The notes beneath the pieces were generated by a model that was not told the origin of the DNA, made no database searches, and saw only the letters and a list, made by a program, of their open reading frames with translations. A DNA stretch of 64,000 bases. Source: Trematomus loennbergii. Lineage: Eukaryota; Chordata; Actinopteri; Perciformes; Nototheniidae. The DNA lies in contig JAAOOA010000002.1 in assembly GCA_012861695.1 (NCBI GenBank), positions 26,968,998-27,032,997 of the forward strand, in the 5' to 3' direction. Position 1 is the first letter of the stretch; the number at the start of each line of letters is the position of its first letter. Below are positions 33,616-45,291 of this stretch, piece by piece. The position numbers and the translations under genes were made by a program.

Positions 33616-36600
33616 ATGGAGGATGCAGGTAAAGGTAAAATACATTATCATTTGTAAAATATCTGATCATACTACAATGAAGGATCACTGCACATCATAA
33701 CAAAGACGAAAAAGAGTTTTATTTACATCATCTGTTCGATTTCAACTTTAGATGCGTTGTAGGCTGCTGCAGAAACGGGTTGGTTAAGGTGAAATATAAA
33801 AAAAAAGGCAATCACACACAAACTGAGATTATTAGAGATTGTATTCGTTTCCAAAATTAACGAAAGCGGCAGAAACACACAAAAAGGAGCAATTTATCCT
33901 AACGAGAGAAAAATAAAACACGGGATGAAGCTGCTGTAGCCCACTATAGGAAAATAAACTACTGCACATGCATAAAAGGAAAAATAAATTCTAGCCTTTA
34001 ATTAAACAAAACCATATTTAACAAGTATGAGATTTGGAAAGGCCTCTCTTGGTCACGTACGTGCGTCATTGTCATGGAAACCGAACGTTGGGGCTGCAGC
34101 TGCTGACCGCTCTGAGCTCACTTTGCACTTGGACTCTGACCAGAGCACACCTTTTGCAAAACTCACCTGTGGAGAGAAAACTCTTTGAGATTCAACCTGC
34201 TGGAAAACAAAACTTCTGAGAAACAAAACTACTATAAAACAAAAGTACTGTATCCCTGATCTGCTGTGGAAAACCGGAGAGGCTGAACAAGACCCCCGGG
34301 CCCCCAGAGGAGGAGCAGCACCTGCCGCTGGCCAAAGGCCGTGTTGGGAAACTACACTCAAAGTAAAAAAAAAAAAAAAAACGTTAAAAAATACACATTT
34401 TTTGCCTTTTAATTGTTCATATATCCCCTTAACATCTTACAAAGCTGTTTCTGTGTGGAAATTAGTGCAATATTTGTAGTTTAGAGGTGAAAAGTTCATA
34501 GAATGTTGGCATTTCTTTTGCTCAAAATCCAATTTGGAGAAAGCAGAAACTCACTCACGTTTTTTCCGTGTAAAATTAATATTTGTGGATAAGACCTACT
34601 TTTTTTTAGCACTAGATGTGTGTAATGTATTTATAAAGAGTGCAGTAATTTGAAAACACAGTTATTTTTTATTTAATTGCGAGATATCGTCGAAAAACGA
34701 CCAAAAAATTACAAAAACAAAATGGCGATTGGGTCTAATTTCATAGAATGCTAAAAAATATGTCCAAGTTATGCACCATGGCAACGAAGCACAATTCCCT
34801 GCAGGGCACGTTCTTCTGTGCAGCTGCCTCCCTGAGTGTCGTTCGTTCTGATTGTTGAAGCTTTATTTATTGGAGAAATGGCTACTCCTTCTAATATATC
34901 ATATTCATTACACTTTCCTTTTAACATTAAATATTGAAATGGCTTTTCTTGTTTAGTTTTAGAGGGGGGAGATTTGTGCGCGGTCTGCGTCCAAGATGAC
35001 TAACTCCTACTTAAACTATAGGAAAAATAATTACTTATAAACTAAAGGAAAGTCTGCAAATACTGTGGTCATTTTACATTATATTACTGTAGTCAGTTAC
35101 TCTGCGCAATGGTCCAATGGATATGAATGCTGCATATATAATTGAATGCACCCTCTTTTTTGGAACCAATTATAGTTTGTCCACACATAGCCTACACAGT
35201 TTTTTCTCGGGATCTGGGTCTTGCATTCCCCACAGTCAGCATTTATTTGTTTGCACATTTTGTAATGTTGCATTTTGGTTTAAAGAAGGCTTTGCTGCTG
35301 CGGAAGAAGCGGTGTGTAAAATGCGCAGAGCAAGCTTCTCCTTTACTTGTCCAACAAATATAGAGCGCTGTTTATGTGCACTTCTGTTTTATAAAAAAAA
35401 CAGTTTGGAGATATTAAAATAACGAAAATAATATTGCCAATAACAAAAATCCCAATTAGCATATTTCTTGTCGTCACTGTTTATCAGAACAATAATATAA
35501 TGTATTATCCCCAGTGTTATTCTAACCACAATTATGTTTTAGCAGGCTTTTAACAGGTTCTCCTGTCATGTCTTGTAAATTAAAGTCATAGTTAGGATAT
35601 GCATGTGCTATTTCTTTCCTATCATCGATTATTGCTAAATAATCCCACATATTACCTGTGACTAGAAATCCTTACACTCTGAATTCCCCCCCCCCCCCCT
35701 CTACAGGCTCTGAGAACTTCATCATGGATCCTCCTGCAGGCGATGAAGGTAATCTCCCTGTCTACAACGCTCCTGATGAGGAAGAGGTAGGTGAGGTCAG
35801 GAACGCTGTCGAGGATGAAGGTGAGTTTGCTGTCGGTTTTTTAGGTGGAGGTCATGGACTGAGGGAAGAGGAGGAGGAGGAAGAGGATTTGGAAGAGGAG
35901 GAGGATGAAGAGGAGGATGAGGGGGAAGACTGGACATCCGAAGATTCTGGATACGGGTCCTTGTCCTCTGAGGAAGACGAAGAGGAGGAAGAAGAAGAGG
36001 AGGAAGAAGAGGAGGAAGAGGAGGAAGAAGAAGAGGAAGAGGAGGAAGAAGAAGAGGAGGAAGAGGACACTGAAGATGATTGTGATGACGGTGATGACGG
36101 TGATGACGGTGATGCCGATATCGGACGTCTCCCCCCTCTCACTCAGCAATTCCCGCCGGTAAATGTTTGGGAGGTATTGCGTGGGACCTTCACTCCAAGC
36201 TTCCTCCCTGCACATCCCTGCTCCCTCCCTTTGGATGTTGCCCCCCTGGAGGTTTCTGCACCGCGACTGGAACGTCCTGAAGAAGGTCCACCCTCAGCCC
36301 CTCCAAGGTCAGGAGTGTTGGCTCCAAGAACACCAGGCTTCGTCTTCTCCACGAAGAGGATCAGGGAAGATGACTCCAGGGACTCGGCACCCTCCACCTT
36401 AGGCCTCTGCTGCCCCATGGTGCCCCTTTCTGTCCAGCAGCGCCCACCCGTGAGTTTTTGGCAGGCATTTCGCAGAATCCTCCGGAGGGGCAACACCCAA
36501 AGGGGTGTTGCCCCTCCGGAGGATTCTGCGCCGCAAGTGGAACGTCCTGAAGAAGCTCCACCCTCAGCCCCTCCATCGACATCAGGCCTCGGCTTCTCCA

Positions 36601-37976
36601 CCAAGAGGACCAGGGAAGAGGCATGCAGGGAAGAGGACTACACTTACACTCTGAATTCCCCCCCCTCAGGCTCTGAGAACTTCATCATGGCTCCTCCTGC
36701 AGGCGATGAAGGTAATCTCCCTGTCTACAACGCTCCTGATGAGGAAGAGGTAGGTGAGGTCAGGAACGCTGTCGAGGATGAAGGTGAGTTTGCTGTCGGT
36801 TTTATAGGTGGAGGTCATGGACTGAGGGAAGAGGAGGAGGAGGAAGAGGATTTGGAAGAGGAGGAGGATGAAGAAGACGAAGAGGAGGAAGAGGAGGAAG
36901 AAGAAGAGGAAGAGGAGGAAGAAGAAGAGGAGGAAGAGGACACTGAAGATTATTGTGATGACAGTGATGACGGTGATGACGGTGATGACGGTGATGACGG
37001 TGATGCCGATATCGGAGGTCTCCCCCCTCTCACTCAGCAATTCCCGCCGGTAAAAGTTTGGGAGGTATTGCGTGGGACCTTCACTCCAAGCTTCCTCCCT
37101 GCATATCCCTGCTCCCTCCCTTGGGATGTTGCCCCCCTGGAGGTTTCTGCACCACGACTGGAACGTCCTGAAGAAGGTCCACCCTCAGCCCCTCCAAGGT
37201 CAGGAGTGTTGGCTCCAAGAACACCAGGCTTCATCTTCTCCACGAAGAGGATCAGGGAAGAGGACTCCAGGGACTCGGCACCCTCCACCTTAGGCCTCTG
37301 CTGCCCCATGGTGCCCCTTCTTGTCGCGCAGCGCCCACCCGTGAGTTTTTGGCAGGCATTTCGCCCTTTGGGTGTTGCCCCTCCGGAGGATTCTGCACCG
37401 CGTCTGGAACGTCCTGAAGAAGCTCCACCCTCAGCCCCTCCGAGGTCAGGCGTGTTCGCAACAACACCAGGCTTCGTCTTCTCCACGAAGAGGATCAGGG
37501 AAGAGGACTCCATCGACTCGGCACTCTCTACATCGGGCCCCGGCTTCTCTACCAAGAGGTTCAGGGAAGATGACTCCAGGGACTCGGCACCCTCCACCTT
37601 AGGCCTCTGCTGCCCCATGGTGCCCCTTTCTGTCCAGCAGCGCCCACCCGTGACCTTTTGGCAGACATTTTGCCCTGTTGCCCCTCCGGAGGATTCTGCG
37701 CCGCAAGTGGAACGTCCTGAAGAAGCTCCATCCTCAGCCCCTCCATCGACATCAGGCCTCGGCTTCTCCACCAAGAGGACCTGGGAAGAGGCATGCAGGG
37801 AAGAGGACTTTAGGGACTCGCCAACCCCCACCTCAGGCCTCGGCCTCTCCACCAAAAGGACCAGGGAAGAGGACTTTAGGGACTTGACACCCTCCAGCTC
37901 AGGCCCCTGCCCCCCCCTGGACAAGAGATACCGTCCAGAGGACCACAGGCTCCCTGAAGACAGCGACTCGGACTGA
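33616..37976 (+). CDS. Unrecognised acidic, Pro-rich modular protein gene, intact copy (B)
   Basis: Two exons are predicted. Exon 1 is 33616-33628 (ATG GAG GAT GCA G, donor GTAAAG); exon 2 is 35707-37976, after a long C-tract and CTACAG acceptor. The join is in phase and gives MEDAGSENFIMDPPAGDEG, 760 aa, TGA at 37974. The protein has two large modules. Each has a leader (GSENFIM, then PAGDEGNLPVYNAPDEEEV), a long Glu block and an Asp/Gly block. Next comes LPPLTQQFPPV.VWEVLRG, then repeats of RPPV(S/T)FWQ(A/T)F, PPEDSAP..ERPEE and FSTKR.RE(E/D). KR.R fits a monopartite nuclear signal. No membrane segment or enzyme motif is seen. Extreme acidity plus repeated basic clusters suggests a nuclear or histone-binding role, which is inference only. 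Alternative: translation from the internal ATG in FIMDPP. I do not recognise the family. Expression is not shown. Confidence 0.65.
36471..36530. repeat. 28-bp perfect inverted repeat (hairpin) in acidic gene
   Basis: The left arm 36471-36498 and right arm 36503-36530 are exact reverse complements with a 4-nt spacer (AAAG). The right arm is the normal module sequence (GTTGCCCCTCCGGAGGATTC); the left arm is its inverted copy, translated as the odd RRILRRGNTQRG. Copy C lacks it. Confidence 0.97.
36643..36669 (+). promoter_or_regulatory. Duplicated 3' splice site inside the coding exon (copy B)
   Basis: TACACTCTGAATTCCCCCCC then CTCAG is a second copy of the intron end that precedes exon 2, here translated as YTLNSPPS. 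Splicing exon 1 to 36670 stays in frame (MEDAG then SENFIMAPP) and would skip the whole first module. Confidence 0.55.
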
Positions 37977-38261
37977 GACGGACATCTGCTGCAGGATTTG
38001 AAAACCTTTGCGTCTGGCAGGACTGATGAAGCCCCAGGCAGCTTCAAACACATCTTTCTGGGTTGGCAATAGGTCAGATCTTGCACCAGGGCTTAATTTT
38101 ATTAATATGTCATTTTTCATTTCGATCTTTTTTTCTTTTGGATAATAATTGATGATGGTCGATGCTCATACCAGGTTTTGTGATAGGTCAAAAATTGCAT
38201 TGGGGCTTTTTATTATATATAACTGTCTTTTTAATATTATTTGATAATGGTCAATGCTGAT

Positions 38262-38375
38262 AGCAGAGGTAAGAGGAAGAGGATGAAGAGGACGTTGTAG
38301 ACGATGGTGTATCTCTCCCCTCTCGTCCAGCAGCTCCCACCTGCAAGTATTTGCTACAGGATTTGAAATCCTTTG
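38262..38375 (+). pseudogene. Decayed extra module of the acidic gene (copy B)
   Basis: AGAGGAAGAGGATGAAGAGG, a GATGGTG stretch, then CTCCCCTCTCGTCCAGCAG and CTCCCACCTGCAAGTATTTG retain the order acidic block / LPPL / PPV motif of the intact modules, with stops. The sequences around it (CAGGACTGATGAAGCCCCAG and GATGATGGTCGATGCT) are also repeated two to three times between 37990 and 38540, showing that the gene end was duplicated and then decayed. Confidence 0.5.
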
Positions 38376-39042
38376 CCTCTATCAGGACTGATGAAGCCCC
38401 AGGCATCTTCAAACACGTCTTGCTGGGTCGATAGGTCAAATGTTGCACCAGGGCTTTTATTAATATATTACTTAATTTTTTATATCGTTTTTACTTTTGG
38501 ATCAAATGTGATGATGGTCGATGCTGATACCAGAGGTAAGTTAACATGGTATGGTTGTGTATTCTTTCTTTTTAAAGTATAGATGGCTTTGCAAGACAGG
38601 TAAGTAAATCGTTTAAGACAGTGAGTGGTTAAACTAATTCAAGCACATTTACTCAAGTACTGCTCAGTTTTTTCTAGGTGCAACATATAGTGCTAAAGCA
38701 GTGACTATCACGAAAAGTCTCCAAGTCTCTTTCAGGTTTTCTAACAGGTCTCCAGCATTACCCACGCTGCATCAACCTTCCTACAAAAAGCAACTCCGTG
38801 GAAGATTGAAACTCAAGGATGTTCGGACGAAGAAGATGAGCAGACCACACCAAAAGAAAGGATGACAACTGATTAAGAGCGGGGTCGTCTTTTGGGGCGT
38901 AGTAAGTGATCCCCTCACAAGGATTGTATTTATTATTGGAGTTTTATCATATTTGTCCATCATTGGAAGTTACATTTAACAGCTTGCAACAGTTCAGAGG
39001 TTGTATATTTGAGTATTTATTGTTTGTGTTTCTGTCTCACAG

Positions 39043-39384
39043 GGCAGGACTCCTCTTGCTGAGAGTGGATCACCAACCGATGATCCCAGAAAGACCCATC
39101 ACCACAGCAGAGCGCTCTCAGCTTAGTCCCAGACCCTGTGAGTACAGTAAGAACCTCCATGCCCTTCACCCCAGCCCCCGACAACCCCCGCTCCACCCAC
39201 CAGCCGAGAGGACGAGGAGCTCCCCAGCCCGACCAGCACAGAGGACGTTGTTACATCTTCTTCTTCTTCTGTGCTGGTGGGATCGGGAAGCTCCTCACAC
39301 ACACAGGAAGCTTTCACCACCTCCACATCTGTGCTCAGGAAACAAGAAGGAAATATGACTTTGAATGACATCTTGAATAAATAA
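39043..39384 (+). pseudogene. Orphan 3' exon-like frame (copy B)
   Basis: A CTCACAG acceptor at 39036-39042 opens a frame (GRTPLAESGSPTDDPRK) that stops at 39124. The same frame reopens at 39151 as a Pro/Ser/Thr-rich segment with REDEELPSPTSTED and runs to MTLNDILNK and TAA at 39382, followed at once by AATAAATAAATAAAC, a good polyadenylation signal. The three stops between the two halves lie within 27 nt. It looks like the damaged last exon of an unrecognised gene, perhaps the original 3' end of the acidic gene. Confidence 0.35.
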
Positions 39385-39774
39385 ATAAACATTTATCAAA
39401 CATGATTTTGTTTGAATACTCAATTCTGATTGGTAAATTTGGACATTTCAGAGGTTAATACTCGCTAACACAACTCTGCTAAGGATCTAGTGACCCTTAG
39501 CAGAGGTGTGCTAAGAATGATAAAGGGACTACGTGCAGTCCTATCAATACGCAGAAAGAAGTCCGGCCGGAATAACGTCAGCTGTGGACAACAAACATTA
39601 GATTGCCTCGTCAGAAAACACAGTGGAATACTTTTTTAATATTCATTTTTATATTTGTGGAGAGCACCAAACGTTGGATTCTTGAAGGCTAAACTCTCCC
39701 GTAAAGAAAAGAGAACAAGAGAAGGAAAGAGGCGTCGGGATCCATGATTATTCTGCCAGAACTAGAGTATGATG

Positions 39775-40080
39775 TACTCAGGTAGGAGTACCGAAGTGTA
39801 GGAATACTCTGTTACAAGTAAAATCCCTGCATAATGTTACTCAATCACAAAAATAAACGTATTAGCATCAAAATATACATAAAGTACCAAAAGTAAAAGT
39901 ACTCATTATGCAGATTTCAGAATAATATAGTATACGTTTTGATTGTAATGTTTATCAAAGCTTGTAATGTGTAGCTAGTTTTAATTACTTTGTAGGCTGA
40001 AGCTTGTGATTTTACTCCAGGTTTAATTTTGTTTGTGTGTTGACTGTATCATCATTAATCCAATTCTGAAAATGTACTAA
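39775..40080. mobile_element. Common teleost interspersed repeat (copy B)
   Basis: AT-rich segment with TTAGCATCAAAATATACATA and AAGTACCAAAAGTAAAAGTA, a pattern I know as a frequent fish non-autonomous repeat. The class was not determined. The equivalent repeat at 21370-21500 in copy A is the target into which the LTR element inserted. Confidence 0.5.
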
Positions 40081-40122
40081 AGGTACTAAATAAATGTAGT
40101 GGAGTGCATGATTTGACTCTGA

Positions 40123-40590
40123 AAGATAGATAGATAGATAGTTACTTTATTGATCCCAATTTGGGAAATGTTTGCGTTGCAGCAGCATAAAAACCACAAG
40201 GCAATGTACATAAGAAAAATGAAGACACAGAAATAAACAGTCCAAAATATTTCAGAAATAGAAATAAAATAGCATTAAAAAGTTATAAGTTAAAAAATAA
40301 AAAATATATATACATGTGGAAATACAAATTTCCAGTAACAAATATAAAGCAGGATATTATTTTTGCAAGAATGGATTATTCAATATTAAATTGAATATGA
40401 ATGTAAAATGTACAGTGGGAGTTTAAGTCCAGTTATTAAGAGAAGCTATGGAGCAGAGAGTTCTCTGCCAGCCAGAGGTGATTTGTTATAGAGAGTTATT
40501 GCAGTGGGCAGGAATGTTTTCCTGTATCTATCCTTGTGACAGCGGAGCTGCAGCAGTCTGTTGGAGAAGGAGCTCCGCTGGCCATAATTA
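40123..40590 (-). mobile_element. Rex1/Babar-type LINE 3' fragment with GATA tail (copy B)
   Basis: (GATA)n, then TTACTTTATTGATCCCAATT and TGGGAAATG, then GCAGCAGCATAAAAA, and farther on TCTATCCTTGTGACAGCGGA with GGAGCTGCAGCAGTCTGTTG. This is the antisense of a typical teleost Rex1 3' end. Truncated, non-coding. Confidence 0.65.
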
Positions 40591-40762
40591 CACATTCAAA
40601 TGAGAAGACACTTGATTTTTGGAGATACACTGATGTTGTTAATCATCAGTGAATTGTGTAGGAACACCCTGTGGCCGCAGGGTAGAGCTGTTTCTCAGGT
40701 ATTCACTCATACAGGGAGAATCTCATTAATTGAATGTTTGTCTGTCTGCTGTCAGTCAGCAG

Positions 40763-40891
40763 ATGCAGTTCGGTGCTGTGAGACTCATTTTGCTTTGTTC
40801 TGGATTTATTTTCTCAGCAACCCTTGGATATAACATCACATCTCCAGGCCCAGAACACATTACCTCCAGCAGTTTAAGCTTCCAGTTTCAG
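40763..40891 (+). CDS. Signal-peptide exon of an unrecognised gene, orphaned (copy B)
   Basis: ATG then 43 codons ending exactly at a CAG/GTACAG donor, phase 0. Residues 1-22 (MQFGAVRLILLCSGFIFSAT) are a plausible signal peptide: short basic n-region, hydrophobic core, small residues at the cleavage site. The mature start YNITSPGPE has an N-glycosylation sequon. The next exon begins at 41219 (GAAAACTTGGAAGACC) but is cut by the duplication junction after 17 nt, so this copy has lost its downstream exons. Copy C keeps them. No family recognised. Confidence 0.45.
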
Positions 40892-41477
40892 GTACAGTTG
40901 TTAAACTTACTAAAACTCTTCTGATTTTTCTGCTTTTAATTTTTTATAAATGCCTATTTTTCCTTCTCTGCTGATGCTCCATCCTGTTTGTTCAAACACA
41001 CTTTGCTTCTACCACATCCTCCCTTAAACAGTGACTTATCAATACGAGAACATGTAGCGTTAATAAAAATGCAAAAACAAAATACCTTTATTTTATATGA
41101 AACTTGTGCACTTTTCCGCTATGTTATGTTAATGTTAGTTCACTTTAAAATGTTTCTGATTTAATGCACAGTCTGCATATATTAATGCCAACTTTTTGAT
41201 CTTTGCTTTATTCCAGGAAAACTTGGAAGACCTTACTTTGACTTTTTCAGATCAAAAATCTTTTTATTGCGTTTCGACAATGCATAAACAGTGTTTGTCA
41301 TTTAGAAGTGGAAAGCAAAATATATGCATACAAATGAGACAGTGGTTTGTACTGATTGTATGTGCAAAGAGAAGAACAATTACGAAGAACACAAACAAAC
41401 AATAACAACGACTAAAGTAATCCCCTACATTCACTGCCAGTGGGCCTCATACACAAGATTATTTACCAGAAACATTG

Positions 41478-41976
41478 TTAAAGGGGACCTATCATGCAAA
41501 ATGCATTTTTGTACGTCTTTTATACATGAATATGTGTCCCCGGTGTTCCAGGGAACTCACCAAGTGTCAGAAAACACAACCCTCTCTATTTTCCTCCATA
41601 CCCAAATCTCTAAAAAAGGGGCTGCAACGGATCTGATAAAATCTGATCCAGATTTGAACACTGTCCTGACGTCAGGACAGTGGCGCTACGGCTATTGGGC
41701 CAACTCCACCAATCAGGAGGAGACAGCCACGGCCATTGCCGTTCGAAAGCGCTGGAGACGCTGTAGTACATATGCCAGGCCTGTAGGTGGTGCTGTTCTC
41801 ACAGAATCTGCCCTTGCAAAAACAGAGCTAAAAAATGTCAAATTGAGCAAAATGAGGCATGGCTATAAAATGCATGATCTGTTTGGTATTTTGAAAAAAA
41901 AAAAGTATAAATATGCCTTATATAGGTATGGTCCTACACTATATTATTCAAATATAGTATGATAGGTCCACTTTAA
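41478..41976. mobile_element. MITE in duplicated fam124b intron (copy C)
   Basis: Copy of the 14512 element, with the same TTAAAG...GGACCTATCAT inverted ends. Confidence 0.7.
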
Positions 41977-42386
41977 ATGAATATATATGCATGTAATACA
42001 TATGCATATACATGCATGCAACAAATACATATACTCGTACACACTACTGTATACATACACACATACATACATATGCTGCAGATAAGCTATATAGATAGAT
42101 AAGCAGATCGTTTTACCGAGTGTGGAATGCTTTACTTTGACCATTTGTTGACTTTTTGATGCACATCGTTTTGATTTTTTGTATTGAATATTATGCTATA
42201 CTAGACAGTTTTTAGGACATACTTTCAATTGCTCAATACTTTTCCTTTTTTACACACTTTGATGAATTTAAATAAACCTTACACTAAATGTAAAAAAAGT
42301 TTAGACAATGAAATTGCATTTTGAATACTATTTGAGCATAGTTCAATAGCCAACGTTTCTCAGTGCCCTCTTTTGTGTCCCAGCAG

Positions 42387-43089
42387 GCCTCAGACCGCGC
42401 AGTGACCCCGCCCTGGAGAAGCTTTATGGAGGGGGGGTAGCAGAGAGCCAGGGGTCAGGGAGCTGCTGCAGCACCCCTCCAGGCAGCTCCTGTTACTCCT
42501 CCCAGCGCAGCAGCCCTGCACCCCCCTCCACCCCCCATCACCACGACTCCCCCCTGCGCCCCTCCACCCCCCATCACCCCGACTCCCCCCTGCGCCCCTC
42601 CACCACCCCTCACCCCGACTCCCCCCTCGCCCCTCCACCACCCATCACCCCGACTCCCCCCTGCGCCCCTCCATCACCCGCTCTCTGTCCCATCTCCTCC
42701 TGGAAGAGGATGAGGAGGAGCCAGAGACCAACGTAGACACCGGAGTCTCACTGCTCTCAGACTCGGCAGTCAAAATACTAACTCGCTCTTCCTCCGTGGA
42801 GCTGTTGATGACTCCTCACCCTGAGAGACCTGCAGCTGTGGGGGCTTCAGCTGTCCAGGGTCTGGCCAAGGAGCTGATTGAGTGTCTGCCACGGACACAC
42901 AAACACCCTCAGGTCTCCTCCGGGACTTGGGGCTCCGCGGGATGTACGCACGCAGCCAGGAAGGCCTGTAGCGGCAGGACTGTGGCGGCAAGACAAAGCC
43001 CCCCCAGAGGACCCTTCATAGAGAGCAGGACTACTGCTGAGCTGCTGTCAGCACACACACACAAGACGGATGATGAGTTCTTCATCTGA
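42387..43089 (+). pseudogene. Duplicated fam124b last exon without the rest of the gene (copy C)
   Basis: Exon 7 equivalent with the CCCAGCAG acceptor and the same end (KTDDEFFI, stop at 43087-43089). It has no upstream fam124b exons: the sequence before it is duplicated intron joined to the end of copy B. One G is missing near 42627 within the 36-bp repeat tract, so the frame breaks. It cannot be a complete gene; it could only be a false last exon. Confidence 0.9.
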
Positions 43090-44974
43090 ATCCCTGCTAC
43101 TACACCTCAAGTCTTGAAATAGATTATAATCATACAATATTGTAGATTTATTTGTGAGAATTGTTCAAAGCCTAGCGGAGTGATATTTGCGGGTATTCAT
43201 ATCCTCAATGTCTTTTATATTTAGATCTAACTAATGATTTGTGCAGCTAAAATGGAGCCCTGTAACAAACCCTGGAGGAAATGCTCTTTACAAAATGTTC
43301 CTGTCAGGGTGCGAATGCCAGTGTCTGTCTCAAATTGCCTTTTGAATAATGCTGATGTCTGTGTCGCTGTTGATCGTGATGAGAGATCTGATTCAGTGCG
43401 AGTGCTCTCCACAGCGCTGCAGGTCTAACACGGTACAAGTATAGCCTAGTGGCTTTGATTACATTTGTTTGAATGCACTTGAAATGAATAATGACTCTAG
43501 TATTTGTGTGTTTAAATGTTTATCTGATTGACTACACCAGATAAAATGTATTGAATAGGATTGAACTTTCTTACAGTTAACAGGATGTTCTAACTAGCTA
43601 CTTAAAGAGATCATTTAAACTACAAAAAGTCTTCTAATATATATTTAATAAATCTAACCATTAGTATAGAAGGTGTCTAAAACAGCCCAAATGTGTCCTG
43701 GGACTAAGACATGTTGATTACTGTAAGGCAGTAAACTGAGGGATCAGCAGACAGATTAACTTAAGTGAAAACTTAAAACGTATTGGACTGATCAGGTACA
43801 GATGGCTGCAATCACTTATATATCAAGATATTGTTGTATTGTGAAGAGAGAAAATACTATGCATCTAATTCATTGATGAGTTAGGTCAAAATGTTGTCTT
43901 CTACAACACAGATTGCGTCTTTCCTGTCAGTCAAGCTTTCAATCACAGCTAAACCTGCATGTGGTTTTCACTTGAGCATCATGGACAGTGTATACAAAAT
44001 GCACATCATATAGGGTTGTACAGTATGAGCTGCTCACCGGTCAACTCGACGCTGAAGGAGTTGTGAATGTTTACAATAAATGTATAAAAGTCAGGAAGCA
44101 TCAGCTGGGAGTGTCCTTAGTGTTTAAAATGTTCAGTGAAGCTTAACATGAAGACATAGTATTAAAAGATAAAAAAACATTTGTTGTGTTTTCTGGTTAT
44201 AAACTGTGTGTGTCCTTTCAACAGATGACATTAGTGTACTCTAAAGTAACCAGTGATCTGTTTTAGACTGAGAGACTAAATGACCACCTGCAGGGATGAT
44301 CGCATGACAAGTGAAAAAAGTGAGTCACCGATTAATAACTACTGATGGGTTTGGCCTTCATCGGAACATTTCACCGTTGGCTACATTTTGAAACATTCAC
44401 AGTGACAGAAGAATCATTGATGCTTAAAATGCATCACAAACAAAACCGCTGTAAACTGTGTGATAACAGCTGCCACTGGTCTTTACCATGAACTGTACTG
44501 TAGGTCGGAAACTGAATCAGAATGTCCCATGATGCTGCGCTTCCTGGAAACTCAGTTCAGTTTTTATGACTTTACTGGGAGTCCCAGACCCAGGTCTAAG
44601 GTTCTTTGCTGAAGCAAGCAATTAGTAGGCAACAAACAATCACAGACCAAAGTAAGTAACAGTCATTTATACAATGTATGTGCTTGTGACATTGCAGAAG
44701 AAATGATAAAAAACACAAATATTGTAATATTTCTGTCAGTGTGCAAATACTACAAGATAAAGAAGATGGTTTTAAAAGCATACTTACAACCAAACACATT
44801 TTTTTTATTATCTTACCTTTATGCACAAGGCTATGGTTAACATCTATACAGTATTTCTCTGCAGTGTAAACACTCCGTGCTTCAACATGTATAAACCAAT
44901 GGGAATACGTTTTGTTTAATCCCTTCATGACATGATGTTGCTGAGCTTGGCTTCAACATATTTAAACTCAAAAT
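43090..44974 (+). other. Duplicated fam124b 3' flank (copy C)
   Basis: Non-coding copy of 16117-18001; nothing further recognised. Confidence 0.5.
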
Positions 44975-45291
44975 ATGCCGCGTTCACACCAAGTACTTTC
45001 CTGTACTTAGTTCCGGCACTCAGAGCCCCGGCGCTTTTTACCCCAGGGCACTTAGATCGCGTTCACACCGGAGTACTTTTCCCTGAGGGAAGATTACGCA
45101 AATGAGCCGCTGACGTCACTTCTTCTTCTTCTGCTTTGGCTTTACTGGCAGGCCACAAACCACTTCACGGCGAGTACAGTAGGTGGCGGTATGCACCTTA
45201 AAGTTGTTTGCAATCCGCTACAAAACAAGAGAAGAAGAAGAAGAAAAACTTCCCGCGTATACTGCGACGCCCACCCACTCGCTGTACATTA

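Noticed and set aside
35805..35845. Mini-intron between GAAG/GTGAGT and TTTTTTAG/GTGG inside the acidic exon
   Set aside because: About 27 nt is too short to splice, and the frame is open through it.
36139..36175. PPV.(F/V)W repeats as protein phosphatase-1 RVxF docking sites
   Set aside because: The basic residue is separated from V by two prolines and some copies have V.VW; the match to the docking consensus is too weak.
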